The notes: generated by a model from the letters alone, not told the origin. A DNA stretch of 64,000 nt from Flagellimonas sp. HMM57 (GCF_021390175.1 NZ_CP090004.1:2046001-2110000), one strand, 5' to 3'. Shown: positions 16,344-27,210, numbered from the stretch's first letter. Program-made: numbers and translations.

Positions 16344-18623
16344 ATGAGAATAAAACGTAACATAACTATACTGCTTACTATCTTCTTTAGTGTTCTAGGC
16401 ATATCCCAAACTATAGAAAAACCAGAGGATTTTAAGGTTGGTTTAGTGCTTAGTGGTGGTGGTGCCAAGGGGCTGGCACATATTGGCGCATTAAAGATTA
16501 TCGAAGAAGCAGGGGTCAAAGTGGACTATGTAGGAGGTACAAGCATGGGAGCTATTGTAGGGGCGCTCTATGCCTCTGGCTATTCTGCTACCGAGTTGGA
16601 TTCAATCTTCAGGGTAACTGATTTTACGAAACTAATTCAGGACGAAGTTCCCAGGGGAGCCAAGACTTTTTACGAGAAAGATGATTCCGAACGATACGCG
16701 CTTGGCCTTCCTTTCACAAATTTTCATGTTTCCTTTCCGCAGGCAATTTCTGGAGGACAAAATATCTACAATGAATTGGTGAAATTGCTTTTTCATGTAA
16801 AAGATGTTGAAGATTTCAAAGATTTGCCCATCCCTTTTCTGTGTATCGCCACAAACGTGGAGACTGGGGAAGAAGTGCTACTGGATAAAGGATATTTGCC
16901 AGAGGCCATAATGGCAAGCGGAACTTTTCCCTCACTGTTCGAACCTTCCGAAATAGATGGAAAAATTTTGATAGATGGTGGGGTCGTGAACAATTACCCC
17001 ATAAATGAAGTACGGGAAATGGGGGCGGATTTGATTATTGGGGTGGATGTCCAACATGGTCTGTCCGATAGAGAAGCTCTATCCTCTGCTACAGAGATTT
17101 TACTTCAGATAAATAATTATAGGACAGTCAACGACATGAAAAAGAAAGTCGATGATACTGATCTCTATATCAGACCAAACATTGACAATTTTTCTGTGAT
17201 TGATTTTGATAGTAGTGAAGATATTGTTCTAAGTGGTGAAGATGCTACTATAAAAAAGTTTGCTGAACTACAAAAAATAGCACAGGACCAAGGTAACGCT
17301 CCTGTATTGAAAAATAGGATTGAACCAACAGACAGTTTGACCATAAATAGATTGATAATAAGAGGTAATGACAGGTATACGAGAGGCTATATAAAAGGAA
17401 AGCTCAGGTTTGATTTGGCAGAGAAGATCTCTTTTGAAGAAGTTAAACAGGGAATAAGCAATTTATCGGCCACAGGTAACTTTAAAACAATACGATATCA
17501 TTTAGAATCTAATGGCTTGGGAACGGATTTGATACTGAAACTGGAGGAGACCGAAACCAAAATGTTTTTAAAGTTGTCCGCACATTATGATGATTTGTAC
17601 AAGAGTGCTGCCTTGATAAACCTTACCAAAAAGAACTTTCTGCTTAAAGACGATGTTGCCTCCTTCGATTTTATATTGGGCGATAATATTAGATATAATT
17701 TAGAATATTATCTGGATAAAGGATTTTATTGGAGTTTTGGTGTAAAATCTGAATTTACCAACTTTGAGACCAATGTGAATTTTGAATTGCTCAGGTCAAA
17801 TTTTGATATTCCTAATATACCAAGTGATCCAAACATTCGCGAAATCAATTTGGACGTGGCAGACCTTACCAATCAAATTTACATGCAGACGGTTTTACAG
17901 GAAGAATTTGCAGTTACATTAGGCTTGGAGCATAAACTTTTAAGATATAGTACCCGTACCATAAATCAATTGGTCAATAATGATGAGGACGATTTTGTTC
18001 CCATAGATTCTGATCGTACTTTTTTTGATAATTCAAATTATTTCAGCGCTTACGGAAAGATAACGTTGGATACCTATAATGACAAATACTTTCCTACGAA
18101 AGGTCTTCTCTTTGACAGTGATTTCCATTTTTATTTACTTTCCTCGGATTTCAATGAAAATTTTAAGGAATTTTCAGTAGGTAAGGCCAGACTTGGTACT
18201 GCATTCAATCTTTTTGACAAAGTAAGCCTTAACCTAGAGGCTGAAGGAGGTTTTAAGCTGGGAACTTCCAATGTTACTTCTTTTGATTTTGTTCTGGGAG
18301 GGTACGGAAATGATTTTGTAAATAATTTCATTCCCTTTTTTGGGTACGACTTTTTAAGTCTACCAGGAAACAGTTTCGTAAAAGCTTATGGCAGGTTGGA
18401 TTATAACTTTGCTCCCAAAAACCATTTTATGTTTTCTGCAAATTTTGCAAATGTGGATGATGACTTGTTCCGAACAGGGGAATGGTTCTCTGAACCAACT
18501 TTTTCAGGATACGGAATAGGGTATGGTTATGAATCTTTTTTAGGACCGGTCCAAATATTTTATTCATGGACTCCAGAGATGGACAATAGCAATGTATTCA
18601 TAAGTGTTGGATATTGGTTTTGA
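16344..18623 (+). CDS. Patatin-like phospholipase fused to POTRA and Omp85-type barrel (PlpD-like)
   Basis: 759 aa with a signal peptide ending near GISQ. Residues about 30-310 form a patatin domain: the oxyanion loop SGGGAKGLAHIGAL, nucleophile S67 in GTSMGA and dyad D211 in IDGG. Residues about 330-400 look like one POTRA domain (RLIIRGNDRYTRGYIKGKL). The C-terminal half is an Omp85/surface-antigen barrel ending in GYWF. This is the architecture of type Vd autotransporters such as PlpD, in which the barrel carries the lipase to the surface or periplasm. All catalytic residues are present. Confidence 0.88.
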   Translation: MRIKRNITILLTIFFSVLGISQTIEKPEDFKVGLVLSGGGAKGLAHIGALKIIEEAGVKVDYVGGTSMGAIVGALYASGYSATELDSIFRVTDFTKLIQDEVPRGAKTFYEKDDSERYALGLPFTNFHVSFPQAISGGQNIYNELVKLLFHVKDVEDFKDLPIPFLCIATNVETGEEVLLDKGYLPEAIMASGTFPSLFEPSEIDGKILIDGGVVNNYPINEVREMGADLIIGVDVQHGLSDREALSSATEILLQINNYRTVNDMKKKVDDTDLYIRPNIDNFSVIDFDSSEDIVLSGEDATIKKFAELQKIAQDQGNAPVLKNRIEPTDSLTINRLIIRGNDRYTRGYIKGKLRFDLAEKISFEEVKQGISNLSATGNFKTIRYHLESNGLGTDLILKLEETETKMFLKLSAHYDDLYKSAALINLTKKNFLLKDDVASFDFILGDNIRYNLEYYLDKGFYWSFGVKSEFTNFETNVNFELLRSNFDIPNIPSDPNIREINLDVADLTNQIYMQTVLQEEFAVTLGLEHKLLRYSTRTINQLVNNDEDDFVPIDSDRTFFDNSNYFSAYGKITLDTYNDKYFPTKGLLFDSDFHFYLLSSDFNENFKEFSVGKARLGTAFNLFDKVSLNLEAEGGFKLGTSNVTSFDFVLGGYGNDFVNNFIPFFGYDFLSLPGNSFVKAYGRLDYNFAPKNHFMFSANFANVDDDLFRTGEWFSEPTFSGYGIGYGYESFLGPVQIFYSWTPEMDNSNVFISVGYWF

Positions 18624-18840
18624 AACAGCTCTAGTTGTTACTTTTCTTACATAGCGCTTTTGAGCCTGTTTTTAGCAAACCCTTTAAAAAAAGGATTTAG
18701 CACATTGAAAACTAGGGAAAACCATAAAAAAATTAGGATTTTTTCTTAATGCAATACTAATTATTTCTTGGATTTTCGCCAAAAATAGAAAAGGATAGTT
18801 AAAGTCCGTTAAAAACTTATTTTCCTACAAAAGCTTGATG

Positions 18841-18960
18841 TATCTTTATAAAACATAAGGGGTGGTTCCCTTATAACTTTAAGTATTGGTTTTTCATAAT
18901 TTAAAGTTTGGTTGGTTATTTAGGAAAAGCCCAGTTTTGAAACTGGGCTTTTTTTTTATA
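18841..18960 (+). ncRNA. Candidate structured small RNA with terminator
   Basis: The 425-bp gap 18624-19048 has no gene but holds three successive hairpins: ATAAGGG/CCCTTAT (18855-18874), AACTTTAA/TTAAAGTT (18875-18908) and a rho-independent terminator (18925-18958). TATCTTTA at 18841-18848 is a near match to the -7 consensus and would place the transcript start just before the first hairpin. This is consistent with a free-standing RNA of about 105 nt. It could instead be the 3' end of the patatin mRNA, although the 220-bp distance argues against that. No Rfam family could be assigned. Confidence 0.4.
18925..18958 (+). terminator. Rho-independent terminator in the 18.6-19.0 kb gap
   Basis: AAAAGCCCAGTTT and AAACTGGGCTTTT pair perfectly and are followed by an uninterrupted T-run to 18958. 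It lies 302 bp downstream of the patatin stop codon. Confidence 0.88.
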
Positions 18961-19048
18961 CTATTTTGGAACAAGTTTTGTTTATGTAAATGTAAACTCA
19001 CTTTGCTGGAAGAGTGATTTTAGTAATTTTATCAAAACATTACAGTTT

Positions 19049-19828
19049 ATGAAAAAGATAGCTATACTTTTTTCCTTAATGTTTGCAATGCATGCAACAG
19101 CGCAAAATGTACGTCCTGCATACAAAGCTGGGGAATGGCTTAAATTTCGTATTCATTACGGATTCTTAAATGCAAGCTATGCTACCTTAAACTTGACCAA
19201 CGATAGTATAGACGATATCCCCGTATACCATGTTGTAGGTAGAGGCAAGACTACAGGGTTTGCAAGTATTTTTTTTAAGGTTGACAACACGTTCGAAAGT
19301 TATTTTGGAAGAAAAGATGGGAAGCCGTATCGTTTTATAAGAAAAACTAATGAAGGCGGATATACAAAAGACATAGAAATTGACTTTTTCTACAACGAGG
19401 ACAAGGCAATTTTGAAAGATAACAAAAATGGTAAAGAATTTAACTTCTCTGTAAACGATGATATTCAGGATTTAATATCAGCTTCTTATTATTTACGAAA
19501 CAGGTATAGTCTAGATGAATTTGAAGTTGGTAAATCGATAAATATGGATATGCTGTTTGACGATGATGGGGTTTACAAATTCAAACTGAAATTTTTGGGA
19601 AAAGAAATCATTCGTACCAAGTTTGGGAAAGTAGAATGTCTTAAATTTAGACCCATTGTTCAATCAGGTCGCGTTTTTAAGGAAAAAGAAAGTCTCACCT
19701 TGTGGGTTTCAAACGATTTGAACAAAATTCCGATCAGAATAAAGGCCGATTTGGCCGTAGGATCGCTAAAAGCTGATTTAGATGGATACAATGGCCTCAA
19801 AAACCAGTTTAAAATAATAATGAAATAG
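19049..19828 (+). CDS. DUF3108 domain-containing secreted protein
   Basis: 259 aa with a signal peptide ending at ATAQ. The body matches DUF3108: YKAGEWLKFRIHYGFLNASYATLNL near the N-terminus, FFKVDNTFESYF, and GKVECLKFRPIV in the second half. The family is periplasmic and of unknown function, with a lipocalin-like beta fold expected. TAATTTTA (19024-19031) is a possible -7 box. The dioxygenase gene begins 4 bp after its stop, so 19.0-23.7 kb may be one transcript. Confidence 0.8.
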   Translation: MKKIAILFSLMFAMHATAQNVRPAYKAGEWLKFRIHYGFLNASYATLNLTNDSIDDIPVYHVVGRGKTTGFASIFFKVDNTFESYFGRKDGKPYRFIRKTNEGGYTKDIEIDFFYNEDKAILKDNKNGKEFNFSVNDDIQDLISASYYLRNRYSLDEFEVGKSINMDMLFDDDGVYKFKLKFLGKEIIRTKFGKVECLKFRPIVQSGRVFKEKESLTLWVSNDLNKIPIRIKADLAVGSLKADLDGYNGLKNQFKIIMK

Positions 19829-19832
19829 TTTA

Positions 19833-20795
19833 ATGAAGCATGATGAGCGAATTGAATCCCAAATCAATAAGCTTGAAGAGAAGTTCAAAGATTCTGGTCA
19901 AGACTTAAGCTCTTATCTCGATGGGCTTCTTTATCAGAGGTATCTTACCTATTGGGACTACATCCATTTAGATACCTTGCTTAGTATCCAAGTCCCAAGG
20001 ACACACTTTCCAGATGAAGAGATATTCATCATGTACCATCAGATTACGGAACTGTATTTTAAGCTTATCCTGCACGAGCAAAAGCAAATTGTTGAGGATA
20101 AATCACAGAACCTCGATTTCTTTGTAGAAAAGGCAAATCGCATCAACAGTTACTTCCAAGCATTGATATCTTCATTTAAGATTATGATCAATGGAATGCA
20201 ACGGGAACAGTTTTTGCGTTACCGTATGGCACTCCTACCTGCCAGCGGTTTTCAATCGGCGCAATACCGAATGATTGAGATTTATGCAACATCTTTGGAA
20301 AATTTGGTACATCATACAGAACGGGATTCCTTTTCCGCAAAAAATAACATTGAAGAACTTTTTGAACATATCTATTGGAAAAAAGGGGCTACCGATATTG
20401 TTACCGGAGAAAAGACATTGACACTCAAACAATTTGAGTTTCGATATACCCCTAGACTCTTACGGATATCCAATGAAGTCAAAAACAGTACTATTTATGA
20501 CAAGTACCTTCAACTGCCTGCAGCATCAAGAGAAAATGAAACGCTAATAAGCGCTTTAAAAGACTTGGATGTTAACGCTAACGTTAATTGGCCATTGATG
20601 CACATGGGTTCAGCATATAGATATTTAGCCAAAGAAGGAAAGAATGTAGATGCTACTGGTGGTACCAATTGGAAAGCTTATTTGCCACCTAGTTTTCAGA
20701 AAATAATTTTTTTCCCAACTTTGCACTCAGAAGAGGAAAGAAATATGTGGGGGAAACAGTGGGTAGACCATATATTTAATCCAACGAATACGTAA
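19833..20795 (+). CDS. Tryptophan 2,3-dioxygenase family protein
   Basis: 320 aa. A haem enzyme that opens the indole ring of tryptophan to N-formylkynurenine. Family features visible are SYLDGLLYQRYLTYWDYIHLDTLL near the N-terminus, EEIFIMYHQITELYFKLILHE, LLPASGFQSAQYRMIE with the substrate-binding arginine, and the proximal haem histidine H257 in MHMGSAYRYL. The C-terminus has DATGGTNWKAYLPPSFQ. No other kynurenine-pathway gene lies nearby. Downstream is the M23 peptidase, 9 bp away. Confidence 0.9.
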   Translation: MKHDERIESQINKLEEKFKDSGQDLSSYLDGLLYQRYLTYWDYIHLDTLLSIQVPRTHFPDEEIFIMYHQITELYFKLILHEQKQIVEDKSQNLDFFVEKANRINSYFQALISSFKIMINGMQREQFLRYRMALLPASGFQSAQYRMIEIYATSLENLVHHTERDSFSAKNNIEELFEHIYWKKGATDIVTGEKTLTLKQFEFRYTPRLLRISNEVKNSTIYDKYLQLPAASRENETLISALKDLDVNANVNWPLMHMGSAYRYLAKEGKNVDATGGTNWKAYLPPSFQKIIFFPTLHSEEERNMWGKQWVDHIFNPTNT

Positions 20796-20804
20796 TCAAT
20801 AACA

Positions 20805-22082
20805 ATGCAGAAATTTTTTGGGGCACTGTTGGCACTTTTGATTGTAGTGTCATGTAAAGAAGAAAAAGTATTGGTGCAGGACACGGCGCCAGAAGAACCA
20901 CTTGAAAAACAAGTTGTAAAGCACTTTGGATTTAATTTAGAGGAGTTCAATGTGGTCCACGATACTGTACGCAACGGAGATAGTTTTGGGGAGCTGATGC
21001 TAAAGAACAAAGTGGACTACCCCAAAATTTATAATATATCTGAAAATTTTAAGGATACCTTCGATGTTCGAAAAATAATGGTCGGCAAGCCATATGTGAT
21101 TTTAAAGTCGAAGGACACATCAGAAGTTGCAGAAGTATTCATTTACCAAAATGATCGTATCAACTATACCGTAGTGGACTTGAGGGATAGCGTACGTGCA
21201 TACAAGAGTAAAAAGAAAGTAAAGTATGTAGAACGTGAAGCTTCGGGAATCATAGAGACATCATTGTCAGAAGCAATTTTAGATCAGGGCATAGATTACA
21301 ATATTACGTTGAACCTTTCCGAGATATACGCGTGGAGCATTGATTTCTTTAGATTGGAAAAAGGTGATAAATTCAAGGTAATCTATAAGGAACGCTATAT
21401 CAATGATTCCATTTATGCAGGCGCAGAACCTATCGAGGCAGCTTTTTTTGAACATAAGGGGAAACCAATTTACGCCTTTGCTTATGAAGCGGATTCCCTA
21501 AAACAAATGACGGACTACTTTGATGAAGAAGCCAATAACCTACGAAGTACATTTTTAAAAGCTCCAATAAAATTTGGGTATCGATTATCATCCAGATATA
21601 ACTTAAAACGAAGAATTGCATATTATGGATACAAGGTGCGACCGCACAAAGGAACGGATTATGCCGCGCCAATAGGTACTCCCATCATTGCCACCGCAGA
21701 TGGAACCGTGACAGAATCAAGAAGAAGGGGCGGTAATGGCAAATATGTAAAGATCAGACATAACGGTACCTACAGCACTCAGTACCTGCACATGAGGAAT
21801 CAGAAAGTGAAAAAAGGAGAGTTTGTTAGGCAAGGTGACGTAATAGGATGGGTAGGAATGACAGGAAATACAGGTGGACCCCATGTCTGTTACAGATTCT
21901 GGAAAAACGGCAGCCAAGTAGACCCGTTACGAGAAAAGTTGCCAGCGGCCGAACCTATTGCAGATTCCCTTAGAACGGATTATATAGCGACCATTACCCC
22001 TCTTAAAGCACAATTGGACTGTATCGAGTTCATGACTCCAAATCCAGAACCCAAAGAAAATTTGATAACACTTAACAAATAA
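20805..22082 (+). CDS. M23-family peptidase, lipoprotein, with HxC in place of HxH
   Basis: 425 aa. The lipoprotein signal peptide ends VVSC. The N-terminal part is a LysM-like/OapA-like region, and the C-terminal LytM domain carries the zinc and catalytic motifs: H281xxxD285 (HKGTD), H329 (YLHM) and GGPHVCYRF, where the usual HxH is H360-V-C362. Cysteine can also ligate zinc, so activity against peptidoglycan crosslinks is still likely. This HVC form appears to be a Bacteroidota variant. The pgi gene follows 1 bp after the stop. Confidence 0.85.
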   Translation: MQKFFGALLALLIVVSCKEEKVLVQDTAPEEPLEKQVVKHFGFNLEEFNVVHDTVRNGDSFGELMLKNKVDYPKIYNISENFKDTFDVRKIMVGKPYVILKSKDTSEVAEVFIYQNDRINYTVVDLRDSVRAYKSKKKVKYVEREASGIIETSLSEAILDQGIDYNITLNLSEIYAWSIDFFRLEKGDKFKVIYKERYINDSIYAGAEPIEAAFFEHKGKPIYAFAYEADSLKQMTDYFDEEANNLRSTFLKAPIKFGYRLSSRYNLKRRIAYYGYKVRPHKGTDYAAPIGTPIIATADGTVTESRRRGGNGKYVKIRHNGTYSTQYLHMRNQKVKKGEFVRQGDVIGWVGMTGNTGGPHVCYRFWKNGSQVDPLREKLPAAEPIADSLRTDYIATITPLKAQLDCIEFMTPNPEPKENLITLNK

Positions 22083-22083
22083 A

Positions 22084-23721
22084 ATGGCATTACCCCATAT
22101 CGACCCAACTACTACAGAAGCTTGGAACGCTCTTTTAGCCCACTACAAAGAAAATAAGAACATACATCTTAAAGAATTGTTTGCCTCAGAACAAGATAGG
22201 GGCGAGAAGTTAACCATACAATGGAACGATTTTCTGATTGACTATTCGAAAAACCGTATTACTGGGAAAACACTCAAATTGTTATTTGAACTGGCTGAAG
22301 AAGTTGGTTTAAAAGATGCGGTTTCAAGTTATTTTAAGGGAGATACCATTAATCAAACAGAAGGAAGGGCAGTTTTGCATACGGCATTACGAGCTAAGCA
22401 GGACGATGAGGTGTATGTTGATGGAACGAATGTTGTCCCAGAAGTATATGAGGTAAAAGAAAAAATAAAGGTTTTTTCAGATGCTGTAATTTCTGGAGAG
22501 CGAAAAGGATATACGGGAAAGAGTTTCACAGATGTAGTAAATATAGGTATTGGAGGTTCGGATTTAGGGCCCGCAATGGTCGTTGAAGCCCTCAAATACT
22601 ACGGCAACCATTTAAAAATGCACTTTGTCAGTAATGTGGATGGCGATCACGTAAACGAAGTGTTGAAAGCATTGAATCCAGAAACCACACTATTCGTTGT
22701 GGTGTCCAAAACCTTTACTACACAAGAGACTTTGAGCAATGCCATGACCATTAAAAAGTGGTTTTTGGAACATGCCTCCGAAAGTGATATTGCAAAGCAT
22801 TTTGTGGCAGTATCCACCAATACTGAAAAAATAAAGGAATTTGGAATAGCTGACGAAAATGTCTTCCCCATGTGGGATTGGGTAGGCGGTCGTTTTTCAC
22901 TTTGGAGTGCCGTAGGATTGTCCATTGCCTTGGGTGTTGGCTATGAACATTTTAATGGACTGCTGTCAGGAGCCAACGAAATGGACGGGCACTTTAAGAC
23001 CGCACCATTTTCAGAAAATATTCCTGTGGTATTGGCATTGATAAGTGTCTGGTACAATAACTTTTTTGAGGCAGAGACTGAAGCAATAATACCTTACACA
23101 CAATATTTAAGTCGCTTTTCGGCCTATTTACAACAAGGTATTATGGAAAGTAACGGCAAAAGTATGGATAGGTCTGGCAATCCAATATCGTATGAAACCG
23201 GAACTATTATCTGGGGAGAACCGGGAACCAATTCCCAGCATGCCTTTTTTCAGCTCATTCATCAAGGCACAAAACTGATTCCAACGGATTTTATCGGTTT
23301 TAAGGAATCTTTGCATGGCGATGTAGGTCATCATAACAAATTAATGGCTAATTTCTTTGCCCAGACCGAAGCCCTAATGAACGGTAAGACCAAAGAAGAG
23401 GTAAAAAAAGAACTTCAAAGCCAAGACTTAAATCCAGAAGAGCTAGCGGCACTGTTGCCGTTTAAAATTTTTCAAGGGAATAAGCCTACCAACACCATCC
23501 TGATTAATAAACTTACTCCTAAAAGTTTGGGATCACTTATTGCGTTGTACGAACATAAAATCTTTGTTCAAGGTATTATTTGGAACATTTACAGCTATGA
23601 CCAATGGGGCGTGGAATTGGGCAAGCAACTTGCAAAAAATATCCTTTCGGATATTGAAAATCCAGAAATTGGCAAACATGACAGTTCTACATTAAATCTT
23701 TTGCAATTTTTTAAGAATTGA
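22084..23721 (+). CDS. pgi: Glucose-6-phosphate isomerase
   Basis: 545 aa, full length. Interconverts glucose-6-P and fructose-6-P in glycolysis and gluconeogenesis. Motifs include [13 protein letters not shown] (phosphate binding), [14 protein letters not shown], the catalytic glutamate in GKSMDRSGN through [17 protein letters not shown], and the C-terminal [15 protein letters not shown] and [12 protein letters not shown] signatures. It starts 1 bp after the M23 peptidase stop and is the last gene of the tight run 19.0-23.7 kb. Confidence 0.96.
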   Translation: MALPHIDPTTTEAWNALLAHYKENKNIHLKELFASEQDRGEKLTIQWNDFLIDYSKNRITGKTLKLLFELAEEVGLKDAVSSYFKGDTINQTEGRAVLHTALRAKQDDEVYVDGTNVVPEVYEVKEKIKVFSDAVISGERKGYTGKSFTDVVNIGIGGSDLGPAMVVEALKYYGNHLKMHFVSNVDGDHVNEVLKALNPETTLFVVVSKTFTTQETLSNAMTIKKWFLEHASESDIAKHFVAVSTNTEKIKEFGIADENVFPMWDWVGGRFSLWSAVGLSIALGVGYEHFNGLLSGANEMDGHFKTAPFSENIPVVLALISVWYNNFFEAETEAIIPYTQYLSRFSAYLQQGIMESNGKSMDRSGNPISYETGTIIWGEPGTNSQHAFFQLIHQGTKLIPTDFIGFKESLHGDVGHHNKLMANFFAQTEALMNGKTKEEVKKELQSQDLNPEELAALLPFKIFQGNKPTNTILINKLTPKSLGSLIALYEHKIFVQGIIWNIYSYDQWGVELGKQLAKNILSDIENPEIGKHDSSTLNLLQFFKN

Positions 23722-23890
23722 TTTAGAATTTCGTAAAATCTATAAAATATTTAATATGCTGATTTAAAGCTTCTTAGTTTTAAACGCTACACTTTTTAAT
23801 ACCGTATTTCTTAACGTTATCTTAATATTTGTAAGAATTAAAAGCGAGACTTTTGCTACGCTAATTAAACACTAATAAACATTTATTAAG

Positions 23891-26800
23891 ATGAAGAAAA
23901 TTTATTTGGTCATTTTCGCCATGCTAACGGCTACAATGGCATTTTCACAGGGTGTAACCACGTCTGCAATTGGTGGTAAAATAACCGATGCAACTGGTGA
24001 GCCTTTACCAGGTGCAAGCGTAATCGCAGTGCATACTCCATCAGGAACAACCTACGGAGCTGCTGCGGATTTTGATGGTTTTTATCGTATTTCTGGTATG
24101 AGGACCGGAGGACCGTACAAAATTACTATATCTTACGTAGGATTCAACGATGATGTCAGAGATAATATCAATTTAGGCTTGGGTCAGACCGAAAGATTCA
24201 GTGCACAGCTTTCTGAATCTGCTACTGCATTGGATGAGGTTGTTATTGTTGCTCAGTCTAATGGTGCTTTTGATTCTGGTAAAACGGGAGCAGAAACCAA
24301 CGTTTCTAGTGAGCAAGTGAATACACTTCCTTCAATATCTAGGAACATTGCCGATTTTGCACGATTAACACCACAAGCAAAGGTTACGGGTGATGATGTT
24401 ATATCTATTAGTGGACAGAACAACCGTTTTAATGCAATCTACATAGATGGCGCTATCAATAATGATGCATTCGGTTTGGCTGGCAATGGCACAAATGGTG
24501 GGCAAACAGGAGTAAGCCCCATTTCTTTAGATGCTATTGAGTCTTTCCAAATTAATATTGCCCCTTTTGATGTAAGACAATCAGGGTTTGCAGGAGGTAG
24601 CATTAATGCCACTACAAAATCGGGAACAAACGAAATCATTGGTTCTGCATATGCTCTCTTCAGGAATGAAAACTTTTCGGGAAAAACTCCTGTTGATTTG
24701 ACAGGTGATGATGGCGAAAGAGAAAAGCTAGACGAGTTTACAGCAAATACATATGGTGTTCGATTGGGAGGTCCAATAATAAAAGATAAATTGTTCTTTT
24801 TCGTGAACTACGAAAGACAGGAAGTTGAAACTCCTCAACCTTTTGATATTGACACGTATCGAGGAGCTGCTACTGAAAGTGATCTGTTGGGATTATCTGA
24901 TTTCTTAGTTAATAACTTTGGCTATAACCCAGGTACTTTTGAAAACAGTATCGAATCATTGACAAGTGATAAACTGATTGCCAAGATTGATTGGAATATC
25001 AATGAAAGTAACAAGCTTTCTTTTAGACACAGCTATGTAAAAGCTGTGCAGTTCGATGCTGCTGCTTCAAATCAAGGTACAATCAACTTTTTAAATAGAT
25101 CAATTAATTTTGAATCTATTACGAACTCATCTGCTTTAGAATTGAATTCTCAGATTGGGGATAACATGTCCAATAACTTCGTATTGGGATATACGAGGGT
25201 CCGTGACGACAGAGATCCGTTTGGAAACCCTTTTCCTTCCGTTCAGATTTTTGATGCCTCAAGTACTTCAATTTTCTTTGGTTCAGAACCGTTTTCAACG
25301 GCAAACGTATTAGATCAGGACATTTTCACTATTACAGATAACTTTCAAATCTATTCAGGACGCCATACAATAACAATAGGTACGAACAACGAATTTACCT
25401 CTGTGAGAAATGTATTCTTCCGTCAAAACTTTGGGGACTATAGATTTAATAGCCTGAATGATTTTTTAAATGGGGAACTAGCCAATAGATATCGTCATGG
25501 ATATTCCTTAATAGGTGGTTTTGGAGATGAATCAGAAGGTGCTGCGGAGTTTGATATTTTTCAATTTGGATTATATATTCAAGATGAAGTTGATATCACG
25601 GATAATTTTAGATTTACATTGGGAGCCCGTATTGATGTTCCTTATTGGAAAGATGGTTTGGAGAATGAAGATTTCAATACACGAACAGTAGCTATTCTTG
25701 AAGCTAATGGTAAGGATTTGCAAGGAGCCCGTGTAGGCCAAGGAATCGATGCAAATGTGCATTTTTCTCCAAGAGTTGGTTTTAATTGGGATGTAAATGG
25801 AGATAAAACTACACAAATAAGAGGTGGTTTGGGAATCTTTACTTCTAGAGTTCCATTGGTTTGGCCAGGTGGACAATATACAAACAATGGAGTGTCGACC
25901 GGATTCATACAAAGAACTTCAAGTGACGGTCCAGTACCTGTATTTAATCCTGATCCTAACACGCAATTGCAAGATCCTCCACAAGGTTCAGGTTCGGTTG
26001 GTGGCCAAGTCGATTTATTTGCAAAGAACTTTAAACTTCCTCAGATATTCAAAACGAATATCGCTATAGACCAAAGGTTACCCTGGGATATGGTTTTCTC
26101 CGCGGACTTCATTTGGAACGATAACGTTAATACCGTTTTTTACGAGAATTTAAACCTAGAAGGCCCACAATTCACGACAACAGGTGCGGGGTCTAGACCT
26201 AATTATAGATTTAGTCGAGTAGACTCTACTTATGACGCTATTTATTTAGGTACAAATACCAGTGCAGGTAGTTCTTACAATATAACGGGAACGTTGAGCA
26301 AGAATTTCTATAGTCCTAAAATTGATGCAAACACTCAAGTTTCCTATTCATATGGTGATTCAGATGGACTTTTTGATGGTACCAGTTCGCAAAACAGTTC
26401 GCAATGGAGAAATTTAGAAACAGTAAACGGATCTAATCGCCCTGACCTATCAACTTCTGATTTCTCTCCAGGGCACAGGATTATTGCTAATTCTACACTT
26501 ACCTTTAAATGGACGGATAATATTAAAACCAGAATAGGTCTATTTTATGAAGGAGCTGAAGGAACACCTCTGAGCTACGTTTATAATGGTAGTGGACTAT
26601 TGTCAGATACAGGAAGCTTTTCTGCTTTGGTATATGTGCCAGGAAATGAATCTGAAGCACAACTCGTTGACCTATTTGACGATGACGACAATCTTGTCCT
26701 TACAGCGAATCAACAATGGCAAGCACTCGATGCTGCAATAGAAGGCGATGAGTATTTGAAAAGTAGACGTGGACAGTTTGCTGAGAGAAATGCAAGTCGT

Positions 26801-27118
26801 ACCGATTGGACACATATCATTGATTTAAAATTTGCCCAAGAGTTCGGGATTAAATTTGGAGAAAATGTACACAAAATTGAACTGACGGCAGATATCTTTA
26901 ACTTCACTAATTTGTTGAACAAGGAATGGGGAGTAAGAACTTTTACCAATTTTAACCAAGTACAACTACTTAACTTTGAAGGTTTTGCTGATGATGGTAC
27001 AACGCCCGAGTTTACATTTGAGCCAGGTGCAGAAGACACAAAAAACATCATTGATGATGCAGGATTGGTTTCATCAAGATGGCAAATGCAGTTAGGAATA
27101 CGTTATAGCTTCAACTAA
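23891..27118 (+). CDS. Oar-like TonB-dependent receptor with regulatory-like N-domain
   Basis: 1075 aa with a signal peptide ending MAFSQG. Residues about 25-115 are a carboxypeptidase-regulatory-like domain (GGKITDATGEPLPGASVIAV). The plug follows (NTLPSISRNIADFARLTPQA, FNAIYIDGA, FDVRQSGFAGGSINATTKSG), then a large barrel ending GIRYSFN. The plug pattern places it with Oar/OmpA-related receptors of Bacteroidota and myxobacteria rather than SusC. In myxobacteria Oar secretes PopC, so export rather than import is possible; the substrate is unknown. Monocistronic, with a terminator at 27141-27170. Confidence 0.85.
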   Translation: MKKIYLVIFAMLTATMAFSQGVTTSAIGGKITDATGEPLPGASVIAVHTPSGTTYGAAADFDGFYRISGMRTGGPYKITISYVGFNDDVRDNINLGLGQTERFSAQLSESATALDEVVIVAQSNGAFDSGKTGAETNVSSEQVNTLPSISRNIADFARLTPQAKVTGDDVISISGQNNRFNAIYIDGAINNDAFGLAGNGTNGGQTGVSPISLDAIESFQINIAPFDVRQSGFAGGSINATTKSGTNEIIGSAYALFRNENFSGKTPVDLTGDDGEREKLDEFTANTYGVRLGGPIIKDKLFFFVNYERQEVETPQPFDIDTYRGAATESDLLGLSDFLVNNFGYNPGTFENSIESLTSDKLIAKIDWNINESNKLSFRHSYVKAVQFDAAASNQGTINFLNRSINFESITNSSALELNSQIGDNMSNNFVLGYTRVRDDRDPFGNPFPSVQIFDASSTSIFFGSEPFSTANVLDQDIFTITDNFQIYSGRHTITIGTNNEFTSVRNVFFRQNFGDYRFNSLNDFLNGELANRYRHGYSLIGGFGDESEGAAEFDIFQFGLYIQDEVDITDNFRFTLGARIDVPYWKDGLENEDFNTRTVAILEANGKDLQGARVGQGIDANVHFSPRVGFNWDVNGDKTTQIRGGLGIFTSRVPLVWPGGQYTNNGVSTGFIQRTSSDGPVPVFNPDPNTQLQDPPQGSGSVGGQVDLFAKNFKLPQIFKTNIAIDQRLPWDMVFSADFIWNDNVNTVFYENLNLEGPQFTTTGAGSRPNYRFSRVDSTYDAIYLGTNTSAGSSYNITGTLSKNFYSPKIDANTQVSYSYGDSDGLFDGTSSQNSSQWRNLETVNGSNRPDLSTSDFSPGHRIIANSTLTFKWTDNIKTRIGLFYEGAEGTPLSYVYNGSGLLSDTGSFSALVYVPGNESEAQLVDLFDDDDNLVLTANQQWQALDAAIEGDEYLKSRRGQFAERNASRTDWTHIIDLKFAQEFGIKFGENVHKIELTADIFNFTNLLNKEWGVRTFTNFNQVQLLNFEGFADDGTTPEFTFEPGAEDTKNIIDDAGLVSSRWQMQLGIRYSFN

Positions 27119-27140
27119 TTCTTAATTTTATAAGATTTTA

Positions 27141-27170
27141 AAAACCCTTGCCATTGGCAAGGGTTTTTTT
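27141..27170 (+). terminator. Rho-independent terminator after the Oar-like receptor
   Basis: AAAACCCTTGCC and GGCAAGGGTTTT pair around an ATT loop, followed by T residues. Confidence 0.88.
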
Positions 27171-27210
27171 ATCCCTAAAAATCACTATTTTTAATCCCTA
27201 AACCAAACCT

